The notes beneath the pieces were generated by a model that saw nothing but the letters and a program-made list of their open reading frames with translations, did not search any database and was not told where the DNA came from. This document shows positions 1 to 9,383 of a stretch of 19,912 nt of DNA, piece after piece. Positions within the stretch are counted from its first letter, which is position 1. Every line of letters starts with the position of its first letter. The DNA is from Thomasclavelia sp. (lineage in GTDB: Bacteria; Bacillota_I; Bacilli_A; Erysipelotrichales; Coprobacillaceae). The position numbers and the translations under genes were made by a program. The stretch is from assembly GCA_020025035.1 (NCBI GenBank), contig JAHHSU010000019.1, positions 1 through 19,912 on the forward strand. The letters are read 5' to 3'.

Positions 1-13
1 ACAGGCAAAAACA

Positions 14-53
14 AAATGGATGCCTCCTGTTAAATACAGGGAAACATCCATTT
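14..53 (-). terminator. Intrinsic terminator of the opp operon
   Basis: On the minus strand, about 60 nt after the oppF stop, a nested hairpin can be drawn. The outer arms are AAATGGATG and CATCCATTT and the inner arms CCTGT and ACAGG, followed by a T-rich run. It fits transcription termination after the last opp gene. The rest of the 1-110 interval shows nothing else I recognise. Confidence 0.6.
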
Positions 54-110
54 GTGTAACTTAATTCATGAATTTATGTGTCCAATATTCTTTGTACATA
101 TCATGTTTTT

Positions 111-1040
111 TTAAATCTCTTCTTTATATGTTTTTATTTCCTCATCATTTCCGTATACAAAATGATCTGGAGTAATTTCTACCCATTTAGGTTTATTAAC
201 ACTATAATCATGCATTGATGGATCATATATAATAAGCTTTTTGTTCTTTTCAATTTCTGGATCTGGCGTTGGAACAGCAGATAACAATGCTTTTGTATAT
301 GGATGTAAAGGATGATTAAATAGCTCTTCAGTAGGTGCTAATTCTACAATACGTCCTTTATGAATTACTGCAATACGATCAGAAATAAAACGAACTACCG
401 ATAAATCATGTGCAATAAAAAGATATGTTAAATTTCTTTTTTTCTTTAAATCATTAAGTAAATTTAAAACTTGAGCACGAATTGATACATCAAGTGCAGA
501 AATAGGTTCGTCTGCTACTACAAATTCTGGTTCCATAATTAAGGCACGAGCAATTCCTATACGTTGTCTTTGCCCACCAGAAAATTCATGAGGGAATCTA
601 GAAGCAAACTCTGGCAATAATCCCACTTCTTTTAAAGCGTTTTGTACTTTTTCACTTCTATCTTTTTCATTTTTATAAAGCTTAAAATTATAAAGTCCTT
701 CTGAAATAATATAATCCACTTTAGCACGTTCATTTAGTGAAGCCATAGGATCTTGAAAAATCATTTGAATTTTTTGAATAACTTCACGGTCTAATTCTTT
801 AGAAATCTTTCCGTTAATTTTCTTTCCATTAAATAAAATTTCTCCACGACTTGTTGGATTAATTCTCACAATTGCACGTCCAATTGTAGTTTTTCCTGAA
901 CCAGATTCACCTACTAATGAGAAAGTTTCACCACGATAGATATCAAAATTCACATCGTCCACAGCAACAAAATCAGTTTTACCGATTTTAAAGCTGATTT
1001 GTAAATCTTTAATTTCAATTACTTTTTCTCGTTGTTCCAT
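111..1040 (-). CDS. oppF: Oligopeptide ABC transporter ATPase OppF
   Basis: Cytoplasmic ATPase (309 aa) that with OppD powers peptide import through OppB/OppC. Visible motifs: Walker A GESGSGKT (44-51), Q-loop Gln96 in IFQDPMASLN, ABC signature FSGGQ (153-157), Walker B Asp177-Glu178 in VVADEPISALD, and the switch histidine His211. The oligopeptide-family C-terminal motif HPYTKALLSAVP follows. The C-terminus lacks the cysteine cluster seen in many OppF/DppF proteins. It is the last gene of the opp operon, 5 nt after the oppD stop. The start is supported by AAAGGATAG upstream. The family call is certain; the peptide-size preference cannot be read from sequence. Confidence 0.95.
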   Translation of the reverse strand: MEQREKVIEIKDLQISFKIGKTDFVAVDDVNFDIYRGETFSLVGESGSGKTTIGRAIVRINPTSRGEILFNGKKINGKISKELDREVIQKIQMIFQDPMASLNERAKVDYIISEGLYNFKLYKNEKDRSEKVQNALKEVGLLPEFASRFPHEFSGGQRQRIGIARALIMEPEFVVADEPISALDVSIRAQVLNLLNDLKKKRNLTYLFIAHDLSVVRFISDRIAVIHKGRIVELAPTEELFNHPLHPYTKALLSAVPTPDPEIEKNKKLIIYDPSMHDYSVNKPKWVEITPDHFVYGNDEEIKTYKEEI

Positions 1041-1045
1041 ACTAT

Positions 1046-2083
1046 CTATCCTTTCAACTTTTCTCTTAATTTTTGAATTGCTTGTGGATGTTCAATTTTA
1101 GGTGCTCTTGGATCTAATAACCATGTCTTAGCTTTATGTGTTTCACTAATTTGAAAATATGGTGGATTCTCAATAAAATCGATTTTAAGTGCATGTCTAT
1201 TTCTAGGAGCGAATGCATCTCCCTTAATTTCCTTATATAAATTTGGTGGAGTACCATCAATTGTAGCCAATGGTTGCCCTTTTTCACCAAGTTGTGGTAA
1301 TGAAGAAAGTAAAGCCCATGTATAAGGATGTTGTGCGTTATAAAACACTTCATCTACTTTACCAACTTCTACAATTTCTCCTGCGTACATCACAGCAACA
1401 CGATCAGCTACATTTGCTACTACACCTAAATCGTGTGTAATATACACAACTGTCATATTCATTTCTTTTTGCAAATTTCGAATTAAATCTAAAATTTGTG
1501 CTTGGATTGTTACATCTAAAGCAGTTGTTGGTTCATCACATATTAAAATTTGAGGATAACATGCAGCAGCAATTGCAATTACTACACGTTGTCTCATTCC
1601 ACCTGAAAATTGATGTGGATATTGATGGTATCTAAGTTCAGGATTGACAATTCCAACTTTTTCTAACATTTGAATTGCAAGCTGCTTTGATTCTTCACCT
1701 TTAATTCCTTGATGTAGTTCTATTACTTCTCTAATTTGTTCTCCAATAATTTTAAGGGGATTTAATGAAGTCATTGGATCTTGAAAAACCATAGCAATTT
1801 TCTTACCACGAATTTTCAACCATTCAGATTCTTTTGTGTATTTTGCAATATCTACACCTTCAAAAGTAATAGATCCACCTGCAATATGACCATTATTATC
1901 AAGCATACCAATAAATGATTTTGTAAAAACTGATTTTCCTGATCCTGATTCACCTACAATTGCAAGTGTTTCTCCTTCATACAAGTCAAGAGAACACTTA
2001 CGAATAGGTTTTAATACCTTCCCACGTAGAGTGAATTCGATTTCTATGTCTTTAGCTGATAAAATTGGTTTTTTATTTTCCAT
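1046..2083 (-). CDS. oppD: Oligopeptide ABC transporter ATPase OppD
   Basis: Second ATPase of the peptide importer (345 aa). Motifs: Walker A GESGSGKS (44-51), Q-loop Gln101 in QDPMTSLNPL, signature FSGGM (159-163), Walker B Asp183-Glu184 in ICDEPTTALD, and the C-terminal motif QHPYTWALLSSLPQ. The region GDAFAPRN replaces the GCPFAPRC of many OppD proteins, so an iron-sulfur or cysteine cluster there is absent; as I recall, the same loss is common in lactic acid bacteria. An ATG 60 nt upstream is open, but AGGAGG sits 5 nt before the codon at 2083 and the longer start would overlap oppC, so 2083 is chosen. It lies 13 nt after the oppC stop, implying tight operon translation. Confidence 0.95.
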   Translation of the reverse strand: MENKKPILSAKDIEIEFTLRGKVLKPIRKCSLDLYEGETLAIVGESGSGKSVFTKSFIGMLDNNGHIAGGSITFEGVDIAKYTKESEWLKIRGKKIAMVFQDPMTSLNPLKIIGEQIREVIELHQGIKGEESKQLAIQMLEKVGIVNPELRYHQYPHQFSGGMRQRVVIAIAAACYPQILICDEPTTALDVTIQAQILDLIRNLQKEMNMTVVYITHDLGVVANVADRVAVMYAGEIVEVGKVDEVFYNAQHPYTWALLSSLPQLGEKGQPLATIDGTPPNLYKEIKGDAFAPRNRHALKIDFIENPPYFQISETHKAKTWLLDPRAPKIEHPQAIQKLREKLKG

Positions 2084-2096
2084 CAAATTTCCTCCT

Positions 2097-3023
2097 CTAC
2101 ACATGATTTCTTGGATCTGACGCATCCGAGAATGCATTTCCAATCAAATAAAATGATATTGTTACAATTGAAACAATTAATGCTGGAAAAATAAGCAAAT
2201 GTGGGAATGATAAAAATGCAGTACGTGCATCACGTAATAATAACCCTAAACTTGGAACTTGGTCACCCATTCCTAATCCTAAATAAGAAAGTGTTGATTC
2301 AAGAGAAATTGTTGCTGGAATAGACAATGCTAAACGTAATATCACAACACTTACTAAATAAGGAACCAGATTTTTAAACAAGATACGATGAATTGGCGTT
2401 CCTAAACATCTAGAGGCAAGATTGTATTCACGATCACGATACATTAATACAAGGTTACGTACATTTCTAGCCATCGTAAGCCAACCTGTTGCAATTAATG
2501 GAATTGCAAGTTCCCAAAATCCACTACCTACTGCATAACCAATTAATGTCAAATAAATAACTTGAGGAACATTTGCAATAACATTATATAATTCAGTAAA
2601 GAAACGATCTAAACTTTTTACATAACCCCATAAACATCCAATGATAACTCCAAGTATACATTCACCTAACGCTACAACAGCTGCAAGTCTTAATGATAAT
2701 TGAGAGGCATACCATACTCTTGCCCATAAATCACGTCCTATTGAGTCTGTTCCAAACCAATAAGTACTATTAGGTCTTACGTAAACATCATTTGTATTTG
2801 CATCCATAAATGGAGAAAACTTTCCTATATGTAATGCAACAAACGAAAATACCACTAATGCAATAAAAACAAACATTAAAGCTACTGCCACTTTGTTTTT
2901 GAAAAAATTAGAAAAAACTGATTTCCAGTAAGAATAATCTGAGTATCCACTCTTTTCTGCTTCACTAGGAGAGTACTCAACTAAGGAAAAAAGTTCTTTA
3001 TCAGATAATTTATTTGTTTCCAT
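2097..3023 (-). CDS. oppC: Oligopeptide ABC transporter permease OppC
   Basis: Inner-membrane permease (308 aa) pairing with OppB. A cytoplasmic N-terminal segment of about 40 residues precedes the first hydrophobic helix (about 46-66), as is usual for OppC. Several further helices follow, with an EAA-type loop for ATPase contact (LASRCLGTPIHRILFKNLVP). The motif YWFGTDSIGRDLWARVWY is characteristic of OppC/DppC. The start codon overlaps the oppB stop in a TAATG junction, with AAAGGAGGT inside the end of oppB, suggesting translational coupling. This would keep the two permease subunits at equal amounts. Confidence 0.95.
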   Translation of the reverse strand: METNKLSDKELFSLVEYSPSEAEKSGYSDYSYWKSVFSNFFKNKVAVALMFVFIALVVFSFVALHIGKFSPFMDANTNDVYVRPNSTYWFGTDSIGRDLWARVWYASQLSLRLAAVVALGECILGVIIGCLWGYVKSLDRFFTELYNVIANVPQVIYLTLIGYAVGSGFWELAIPLIATGWLTMARNVRNLVLMYRDREYNLASRCLGTPIHRILFKNLVPYLVSVVILRLALSIPATISLESTLSYLGLGMGDQVPSLGLLLRDARTAFLSFPHLLIFPALIVSIVTISFYLIGNAFSDASDPRNHV

Positions 3024-3970
3024 TATCTTGTACCTCCTTTTGAATCTATTGTAATTCTAGGATCTACAAGCATCATTAATAAGTCACCAAAAAATACACC
3101 TAAAATACCTAAAACCGAATACAATAACACAGTAGTTTGAATAACTGGATTATCATATTTATTAATGGCATCTACTAGTAGACTTCCCATACCTGGTATA
3201 GAATAAAATCGTTCTACTAAAAGAGAACCACCTATAGTTAATAAAAATGATGCTGGTAAATATTGTGCTAGTGGAACAAAAGCATTTCTTAAAACATGTT
3301 TTGTCATAATTGTAGAATAAGATAATCCTTTAGCTCTAGCTAGTTTAATGTAATCTTTATTCAATTCATCTACCATATATCTTCTTGTCCATAATGCATA
3401 TCCTGCTATAGAACCAAGTGACATAGAAACAACTGGCATAATCCAAGAAACTGCATTACGTTTTGAATATAGTGATGGTAAATTTAAAACATGAGTACCA
3501 AATACAAGTAATAACGAATAAGTTACAAGTGGAGGTACAGCATTTACAAAAATTGTATAAATTGTTCCTAATCCATCAACTAATTTTCCTTTTTTTCTAG
3601 CTTGTTGAACTCCTAATCCAACTCCTAAAAATAAACTAATAATTAAGGAAACTACTCCAAATTTAAGTGAAACTGGAAATTTAGCTTTAATAATAGACAT
3701 GACACTTTGTCCCCTAGCAATTTTTGTTGAAACTCCAAAATTAAATGTTAAAATTTGCCCATAAAATCTAAATAACTGCTCTAAGGGATGATCTTTTAAA
3801 CCTAATACTCTTAAATAATTTTCTTGATCTGCAGGACTTAATTTTAAAAGTTGATCTTCTGTAAAATATCCTGAAGTTGGAAGTAAACGTATTAGGAAAA
3901 AAACTATAGTAACAATGAGAAAGACTGTTACAAGTGACTGTAACAATCTTTTTACCGTATATTTAAACAT
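3023..3970 (-). CDS. oppB: Oligopeptide ABC transporter permease OppB
   Basis: Inner-membrane permease (315 aa). The N-terminus MFKYTVKRLLQSLVTVFLIV is the typical OppB/DppB first helix. About six membrane segments can be seen, with the large external loop between the first two. The EAA cytoplasmic loop reads KLARAKGLSYSTIMTKHVLR, and VERFYSIPGMGSLLVDAI is a family hallmark. The gene starts 8 nt after the oppA stop and overlaps oppC by one base. Nothing is missing compared with family length. Confidence 0.95.
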   Translation of the reverse strand: MFKYTVKRLLQSLVTVFLIVTIVFFLIRLLPTSGYFTEDQLLKLSPADQENYLRVLGLKDHPLEQLFRFYGQILTFNFGVSTKIARGQSVMSIIKAKFPVSLKFGVVSLIISLFLGVGLGVQQARKKGKLVDGLGTIYTIFVNAVPPLVTYSLLLVFGTHVLNLPSLYSKRNAVSWIMPVVSMSLGSIAGYALWTRRYMVDELNKDYIKLARAKGLSYSTIMTKHVLRNAFVPLAQYLPASFLLTIGGSLLVERFYSIPGMGSLLVDAINKYDNPVIQTTVLLYSVLGILGVFFGDLLMMLVDPRITIDSKGGTR

Positions 3971-3978
3971 ATCTATCC

Positions 3979-5829
3979 CTACACTCTATCTGGATTATTT
4001 GCCTTAAGAGCTTCGATTTGTTCAGCAGTATAGGCATCTGCTTGAGTTTCCCAATATTTATATTTTTTAGCTGCTCCATATTTTGGATTTGGAACTGAAT
4101 ATGGATTTACTTTTGAAACTTCCCATTCATTTCCTCCAATAGCATATCCTGGAATAATTAACACATGATCAATGGCATATGCTTCTGCTTTTGCAAATGC
4201 ATTTAAACGTTCATTATGATCTACAATTTTATTAGCATTTTCTACCATTTCATTTAATGTTGCAAGTTCTGGTAATTCTTTAGAACTCATATGTGAATAC
4301 ATTGGATTCATTGAAGCACCATCTAAATCTGTAATTTGAAGCAAGAAATTGTATGGATCACCATAATCAGCACCCCAACCATTACCAAATAACATTGAAT
4401 ATTTATTTGCTTTAGTAATTTCTGAACTTCTAGATTGATATGGTATTCCAATTACTTGTACAAAATCTTCTCCTAATGAATCTTGATATCCTTTTTTTCT
4501 TACTTCAAAACTTTCATATGAAGTTTGATTTCCGTTTTGGTAATAAGTATATAATTTTACAGGGAATGTAACTCCTTCAGCCTTTAGTTCTTCCATAGCT
4601 TTTGTTTTATACTCATTAAATTTATTTGTATCTAATCGTGTTGCTACACCATCTCCATAATATTTTTTCAATGGTTCTAATTCTGTATAATCTACTGGGT
4701 TATCACCAACAGTTTTAACTAAACCTTCTGGTGTAAAAGTATTCACAATTAAATTTGTATAAGAATCTGTAGGATCTAGACGTTTCATATCTTCTGTAAA
4801 ATCTAGTCCATGATAAAATGCTTTTCTAAAATTTTCATTACGAACCGCTTTATTCCAATCCGCTGCACCATCTAATTCTTCATTTACTGTCCAATTAAAA
4901 TACGCAGAAGCAGCATATGGTCCTTGTAATGTTTGAATTAAATGCTTATTCCCTTTAGCAATTTCAGTTCTAATTTGCTCTTGTGTTAAGCTAGCTCTAT
5001 CTAATTCACCAGAATTAAATAAATCAAATGCTTTATTTGCAGAATCAAGCATTGTAATAGTTACTTTATCAAATGGTACATTAGAAGCATCCCAATACTT
5101 ATCATTTTTTACTAATACTTTATTTGCTTGGTTATTATATTCTGCTACTCTATAACATCCATCATAGTAAATTGTTTCAGGTGATGTTCCATATTGATCA
5201 CCTAATTCTTTTACTAAATCAGTAGGTGCTGGATAATAAGAAACATAAGTTACACATGTATCAAAATATGGTGTTGGTGCAATCATAGTATATTCTAATG
5301 TATAATCATCAATTGCTTTAATTCCAACTTGCTCCCATAAATTATCTAATTCTCCTTGAGATAATCCTTTTTCTGGATCAGTTGCATTATAATACTCTTG
5401 AGCCCCTTTAATAATTGATGTGATTTGTGAACTATTAAATGATGCATTTGATTTTGTTAGGATATATCTTGCTCCTGTAACAAAATCATGAGCAGTTACA
5501 TCTTCTTTTTCTACTCCATTAATATCTACCCATTTCATTCCTTTACGAATTTTAAATGTCCACACACTTGCATCATCATTTGATGTCCAGCTTTCTGCAG
5601 TTGATGCGACAATATTATTATTTGAATCAAATTCAAGTAATCCATCTACAAAGTTTACTAAAACGTTCATAGTACGTGCTTGAAATGCATTTAAGACATT
5701 CCATGTTTCTACTTCATTAGCTTGAAGTTCATAATCATGAAATTCTTTTAATGAACTACCACTTTTACCAGAACTACATCCTGTAAGCATCATAGTCAAA
5801 ACGACTAACGATGTGAAAAGTTTTTTCAT
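3979..5829 (-). CDS. oppA: Oligopeptide-binding lipoprotein OppA
   Basis: Extracellular peptide-binding protein (616 aa, solute-binding family 5) that delivers peptides to OppBC. The signal peptide MKKLFTSLVVLTMMLTGC ends in a lipobox with Cys18 as the lipidated residue, so the protein is anchored to the outer face of the membrane. SBP_bac_5-type features include WTFKIRKGMKWVDINGVEKE near residue 90 and the late Trp-Gly-Ala-Asp-Tyr-Gly-Asp-Pro segment that shapes the peptide pocket. It is the first gene of the operon, preceded by GGGGG and a promoter at 5883-5911. No frameshift or truncation is visible. Confidence 0.95.
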   Translation of the reverse strand: MKKLFTSLVVLTMMLTGCSSGKSGSSLKEFHDYELQANEVETWNVLNAFQARTMNVLVNFVDGLLEFDSNNNIVASTAESWTSNDDASVWTFKIRKGMKWVDINGVEKEDVTAHDFVTGARYILTKSNASFNSSQITSIIKGAQEYYNATDPEKGLSQGELDNLWEQVGIKAIDDYTLEYTMIAPTPYFDTCVTYVSYYPAPTDLVKELGDQYGTSPETIYYDGCYRVAEYNNQANKVLVKNDKYWDASNVPFDKVTITMLDSANKAFDLFNSGELDRASLTQEQIRTEIAKGNKHLIQTLQGPYAASAYFNWTVNEELDGAADWNKAVRNENFRKAFYHGLDFTEDMKRLDPTDSYTNLIVNTFTPEGLVKTVGDNPVDYTELEPLKKYYGDGVATRLDTNKFNEYKTKAMEELKAEGVTFPVKLYTYYQNGNQTSYESFEVRKKGYQDSLGEDFVQVIGIPYQSRSSEITKANKYSMLFGNGWGADYGDPYNFLLQITDLDGASMNPMYSHMSSKELPELATLNEMVENANKIVDHNERLNAFAKAEAYAIDHVLIIPGYAIGGNEWEVSKVNPYSVPNPKYGAAKKYKYWETQADAYTAEQIEALKANNPDRV

Positions 5830-5882
5830 AAAAATCCCCCTTTTTATATTGATAAGAACCCTATGTTAATGTTCTTGCATTA

Positions 5883-5911
5883 AGTTTACTTAAAATGTGT
5901 AGAATTGTCAA
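5883..5911 (-). promoter_or_regulatory. Sigma-A type promoter of oppABCDF
   Basis: On the minus strand, a perfect -35 TTGACA (5906-5911) is followed by a 17-nt spacer and a -10 TAAACT (5883-5888), about 54 nt before the oppA start. This is the only promoter-like element I find for the five opp genes. Confidence 0.75.
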
Positions 5912-5957
5912 CACTTTTTTTATTAGAAATTCAATAAAAAAAGTTTTATTTATTAAA

Positions 5958-5991
5958 AAATAAACAAATGTCACAATATATTTGTTTATTT
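5958..5991. repeat. 12-bp inverted repeat in the oppA/tmcAL divergent gap
   Basis: AAATAAACAAAT (5958-5969) and ATTTGTTTATTT (5980-5991) are perfect inverted copies separated by 10 nt. Both flanking genes point away, so it is unlikely to terminate either one; a dimeric-regulator operator is possible. It lies about 47 nt upstream of the oppA -35 and 62 nt upstream of the tmcAL -35. A related ATAAACAATAAACAT run lies near 6038-6053. Its role is not known. Confidence 0.5.
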
Positions 5992-6053
5992 CCTAAAATT
6001 ATTTACATAATCATATAGTTTATAACGATCTACTTAGATAAACAATAAACATA

Positions 6054-6084
6054 TTGACAAAAAAAACCTAATATATGATAAAAT
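6054..6084 (+). promoter_or_regulatory. Promoter of tmcAL
   Basis: A perfect -35 TTGACA (6054-6059) is followed by an AT-rich -10 region. TAAAAT at 6079-6084 gives a 19-nt spacer and GATAAA at 6077-6082 gives 17, so the exact -10 is uncertain. AGGAGG at 6097-6102 lies just before the ATG at 6110. Confidence 0.6.
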
Positions 6085-6109
6085 ATATTCAATTGTAGGA
6101 GGATCAATC

Positions 6110-7249
6110 ATGAAAATTTGTGGCATTATTGTAGAATATAATCCTTTTCACTATGGTCATGTATATCATATTCAACAAGCTAGAAAAAAAACAAACTGTG
6201 ATATTTTAATTGCAGTAATGTCAGGTCATTTTACACAACGAGGCGAACCTGCCATTATCAACAAATGGGAACGTACAAAATATGCACTCAAATATGGTAT
6301 AGATATTGTGATTGAACTACCATTTCTATATGCCTGCCAATCAGCAGATTATTTTGCATACGCAAGTATCTTCTTATTAAATGAATTGGGCGTAGATACT
6401 ATTGTCTTTGGAAGTGAGTCAAATGATATTCCAACTCTAGAATGTATTGCTAAAACAATTCAAAACAATAAAGATGCTTATAATGAATTTGTTAAAAATT
6501 ATACTCGTGAAGGAATCAGTTATGCAACTGCATGTAATAAAGCAATTTACCAATTAACTAATCAACAAGTTCAATTACCAAATGATATTTTAGCGTTTAG
6601 TTATATTAAAGAAATTATGATAAATCACTACCCTATTACACCTATAGGAATTAAACGGACTAATCAATTTCATAGTACAAATCTTGAAACTAAAATAAGC
6701 AGTGCTACAAGCATACGTCGTGCAATTTATCATAACATAGATGTTTTAAAGCATACCCCAATGGCATTAGAATTAACTAAAAATCCTGTTTTTATAGATC
6801 AATTTTACGATTTACTATACTACAAACTAACTATTCATCATGATCTTAGCTCTATTCATTTAGTAAATGAAGGAATTGAGCAGTTACTTAGAAAAAATAT
6901 TCAAAAAGCTAATTCTATAGAACAACTCATTGAACTTACATGTACCAAAAGATATACAGCTTCAAGAATTCGTCGTACCATCATATTTATTTTACTTCAT
7001 CATTCTTCTGGGCTTATCCCTATTGACTATATCCGAATTTTAGGAATGAATCATAATGGACAACAATATATAAACTCTATCAAAAAAAAATGTACTATTC
7101 CTATTATTAGTAATTACAAAAATATATGCAGTCCTTTACTAGACTTAGAAATGCAAGCAACTAAACTATATGCATGTATATTTCCAATTCCTTTAAGAAA
7201 TACTATTATTGAAATGGAATATAAAAATCCTCCTATTATTATAAAATAG
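6110..7249 (+). CDS. tmcAL: tRNA(Met) cytidine acetate ligase TmcAL (YlbM family)
   Basis: Predicted to activate acetate with ATP and acetylate the wobble cytidine (ac4C34) of elongator tRNA-Met, acting in the cytoplasm. The N-terminus GIIVEYNPFHYGHVYH (5-20) carries the nucleotidyltransferase HxGH motif (His14-His17), and MSGHFTQRGEPA plus VIELPFLYACQSADYFA are hallmark stretches of the family. A late YIRILGMNHNGQQ also matches. At 379 aa it is slightly shorter than the B. subtilis protein (about 415 aa), the shortfall being spread through the C-terminal half. It stands alone between two divergent or separate promoters, so it is probably monocistronic. Confidence 0.9.
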   Translation: MKICGIIVEYNPFHYGHVYHIQQARKKTNCDILIAVMSGHFTQRGEPAIINKWERTKYALKYGIDIVIELPFLYACQSADYFAYASIFLLNELGVDTIVFGSESNDIPTLECIAKTIQNNKDAYNEFVKNYTREGISYATACNKAIYQLTNQQVQLPNDILAFSYIKEIMINHYPITPIGIKRTNQFHSTNLETKISSATSIRRAIYHNIDVLKHTPMALELTKNPVFIDQFYDLLYYKLTIHHDLSSIHLVNEGIEQLLRKNIQKANSIEQLIELTCTKRYTASRIRRTIIFILLHHSSGLIPIDYIRILGMNHNGQQYINSIKKKCTIPIISNYKNICSPLLDLEMQATKLYACIFPIPLRNTIIEMEYKNPPIIIK

Positions 7250-7252
7250 TAT

Positions 7253-7281
7253 TTTACATTTGTTGCCTTAAATATTATAAT
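7253..7281 (+). promoter_or_regulatory. Promoter of murT-gatD
   Basis: TTTACA (7253-7258), a 17-nt spacer and a perfect TATAAT (7276-7281) begin 3 nt after the tmcAL stop codon. This gives the amidotransferase pair its own promoter. AAGGAGA at 7296-7302 precedes the murT ATG. Confidence 0.75.
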
Positions 7282-7309
7282 AAACAATATTAAATAAGGA
7301 GATATAACT

Positions 7310-8650
7310 ATGTCAATTCGTTCAACTATTGCAATTATATTATGTAAAACCTCAGGTTTTTTCTTACAAAATATTTTAAAACGAGGAACTAGTCTACCAG
7401 GTAAAATCGCAAAAAAAATATGTCCTAATATTATAAGTTATGTATCTAAAAATACAGATGTCATATTGATTACAGGTACTAATGGAAAAACTACTACTAC
7501 AAATATGGTATACAATATAATAAAAGAAGCTAATGTACCATGTTTTACTAATGGAAGTGGCGCAAACATGGAATCAGGAATTATTACAACGTTTATCAAC
7601 CATTATCATCCTAAACAAAAGCAGATTGCTATTATTGAAATAGATGAAGCTAATGTACCTTTAATATGTAAATATGTAAAACCAGAGGCAATCTGTATTA
7701 CCAATTTATTTAGAGATCAATTAGATAGATACGGAGAAATTTATACTACTCTTTCTAAAATATTAGCAGGTATCCAATATCATGTTGATACTACTTTAAT
7801 ACTTAATGCAGATGAACCGTTACTTGGAACACTTAATCTTCCTAATCCATGTATATATTATGGTTTTGATATTACACCTTCAAATGAAAAAATAGATATA
7901 AATACAGATGCAAAACATTGTGTCCATTGTCATCAACCTTATCAATATGATTTTATTACGTACAATCATCTAGGAAAATATAGCTGCAAAACATGTCACT
8001 ATGAGCGACCAAATTTAAATGATAAAGTTACAAAATTAATAAGCACAACTCCTCAAGGTTCAAAGGTTTATTTTAACGAGATAGCTTTTGAGATTCCTCA
8101 AGCAGGGCTATACAATATATATAATGCATTATCTGCTTTTAGTATTACAAATTTTCTAAAAATAGATACGTCTTATATCCAAAGCGGGTTACAAAAACAT
8201 AAATCAAAATTTGGAAGACAAGAAACTATACAAATTGGTGATGTAGAAATGACTATATTACTAGTCAAAAATCCAGCTGGATTTAATCAAACCATTGATA
8301 CGATTAAACTAGAAAATGAACCTTTTAATTGTATTTTCATGTTGAACGATAATCCTGCTGATGGAATTGATGTCTCATGGATTTATGATGTTCAACTAGA
8401 AAAACTTCATGATTTAAAAATGAAAAATTGCTATGTTAGTGGAAAACGTGCTTATGATATGGCTATACGATTAAAAACAGCAAATTTTAATCCTAAACAA
8501 CTACAAGTGCTTAATGATCTAGACAAATTAACTACGATTATCCAAAAAGATTCTACAAAACGTGTTTATGCAATATTAACCTATACCGCAATGTTAGAAT
8601 ATCGTCGTTTTTTACAGTCAAAAGGATTTATTAAAGAATATTGGAGGTAA
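7310..8650 (+). CDS. murT: Lipid II isoglutaminyl synthase subunit MurT
   Basis: Mur-ligase-like subunit (446 aa) that uses ATP to activate the alpha-carboxyl of D-glutamate in the lipid II stem peptide for amidation with ammonia from GatD. Visible: ATP-binding loop GTNGKTTTTN (56-65), the signature NLFRDQLDRYGE (132-143), a four-cysteine zinc ribbon inserted in the middle domain (Cys204, Cys207, Cys226, Cys229), and the DUF1727 C-terminal motif DGIDVSW (351-357), which in the S. aureus enzyme supplies an acidic residue to the GatD active site. Length matches the family. It is followed by gatD after 4 nt. Stem amidation is needed for efficient cross-linking in many Gram-positives. Confidence 0.95.
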   Translation: MSIRSTIAIILCKTSGFFLQNILKRGTSLPGKIAKKICPNIISYVSKNTDVILITGTNGKTTTTNMVYNIIKEANVPCFTNGSGANMESGIITTFINHYHPKQKQIAIIEIDEANVPLICKYVKPEAICITNLFRDQLDRYGEIYTTLSKILAGIQYHVDTTLILNADEPLLGTLNLPNPCIYYGFDITPSNEKIDINTDAKHCVHCHQPYQYDFITYNHLGKYSCKTCHYERPNLNDKVTKLISTTPQGSKVYFNEIAFEIPQAGLYNIYNALSAFSITNFLKIDTSYIQSGLQKHKSKFGRQETIQIGDVEMTILLVKNPAGFNQTIDTIKLENEPFNCIFMLNDNPADGIDVSWIYDVQLEKLHDLKMKNCYVSGKRAYDMAIRLKTANFNPKQLQVLNDLDKLTTIIQKDSTKRVYAILTYTAMLEYRRFLQSKGFIKEYWR

Positions 8651-8654
8651 ACAA

Positions 8655-9371
8655 ATGGAATTACATATTTGTCATTTATATCCTGATCTATTAAATTCCT
8701 ATGGAGATGTTGGAAATATCATGATTTTAGAACAACGTATTAAAGCAAGAGGAATTCAAGCGATAATTCACCATGTTAGTATCAATGATGATTTTGATGC
8801 TGATTGTTATGATATTGTGCTTCTAGGAGGAGGACAAGATTTTGAACAAAATATAGTTGCTCAAGACTTATGTCATCATAAAAAGGAACAAATAAAAAAA
8901 TATATAGAAAATAATAAAGTATTCATTGCAATTTGTGGTGGTTACCAATTACTAGGAAAATATTATGTTTTATCAAATGGAAAAAAAATTGAAGGACTTA
9001 ATATTTTAGATATTTATACGATTAACGGAGAAAAACGTTCTATTGGAAATATAATTATTCAATCTAATGATAATTATTATGTTGGATTTGAAAATCATTC
9101 AGGAAAAACGTATATTCAAGATTTACAACCATTAGGAAAAGTAATCTACGGAAGTGGAAATAACGGCGAAGATTATTTAGAAGGATGCCGATATAAAAAT
9201 ACAATTGGAACCTATCTTCATGGACCTCTTTTTTCTAAAAATCCAGAACTATGTGATGAACTCATCCAAATTGCCTTAATACAAAAATATCAACAACCTA
9301 TTAAGTTACAGGAACTTGATGATATAATGGAGTATGAAGCAAAACAATATATTTTAAATACCTACATGTAA
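8655..9371 (+). CDS. gatD: Lipid II isoglutaminyl synthase glutaminase GatD
   Basis: Class I glutamine amidotransferase-like subunit (238 aa) that hydrolyses glutamine and passes ammonia to MurT. The nucleophile is Cys94 in AICGGYQLLG, the catalytic histidine is His189 in GTYLHGP, and Arg128 corresponds to the glutamine-binding arginine known in S. aureus GatD; the numbering matches that protein. Its ribosome binding site (GGAGG, 8643-8647) lies inside the end of murT, so the pair is co-translated. A two-way terminator follows. Confidence 0.95.
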   Translation: MELHICHLYPDLLNSYGDVGNIMILEQRIKARGIQAIIHHVSINDDFDADCYDIVLLGGGQDFEQNIVAQDLCHHKKEQIKKYIENNKVFIAICGGYQLLGKYYVLSNGKKIEGLNILDIYTINGEKRSIGNIIIQSNDNYYVGFENHSGKTYIQDLQPLGKVIYGSGNNGEDYLEGCRYKNTIGTYLHGPLFSKNPELCDELIQIALIQKYQQPIKLQELDDIMEYEAKQYILNTYM

Positions 9372-9383
9372 TATAGAAAATAA

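Noticed and set aside
1114..1353. Minus-strand 79-aa frame inside oppD
   Set aside because: It is an alternative frame of oppD with no ribosome binding site and low-complexity composition.
5830..6109. Riboswitch or T-box in the long divergent gap
   Set aside because: The oppA leader is only about 50 nt and no specifier, antiterminator or conserved aptamer core is visible.
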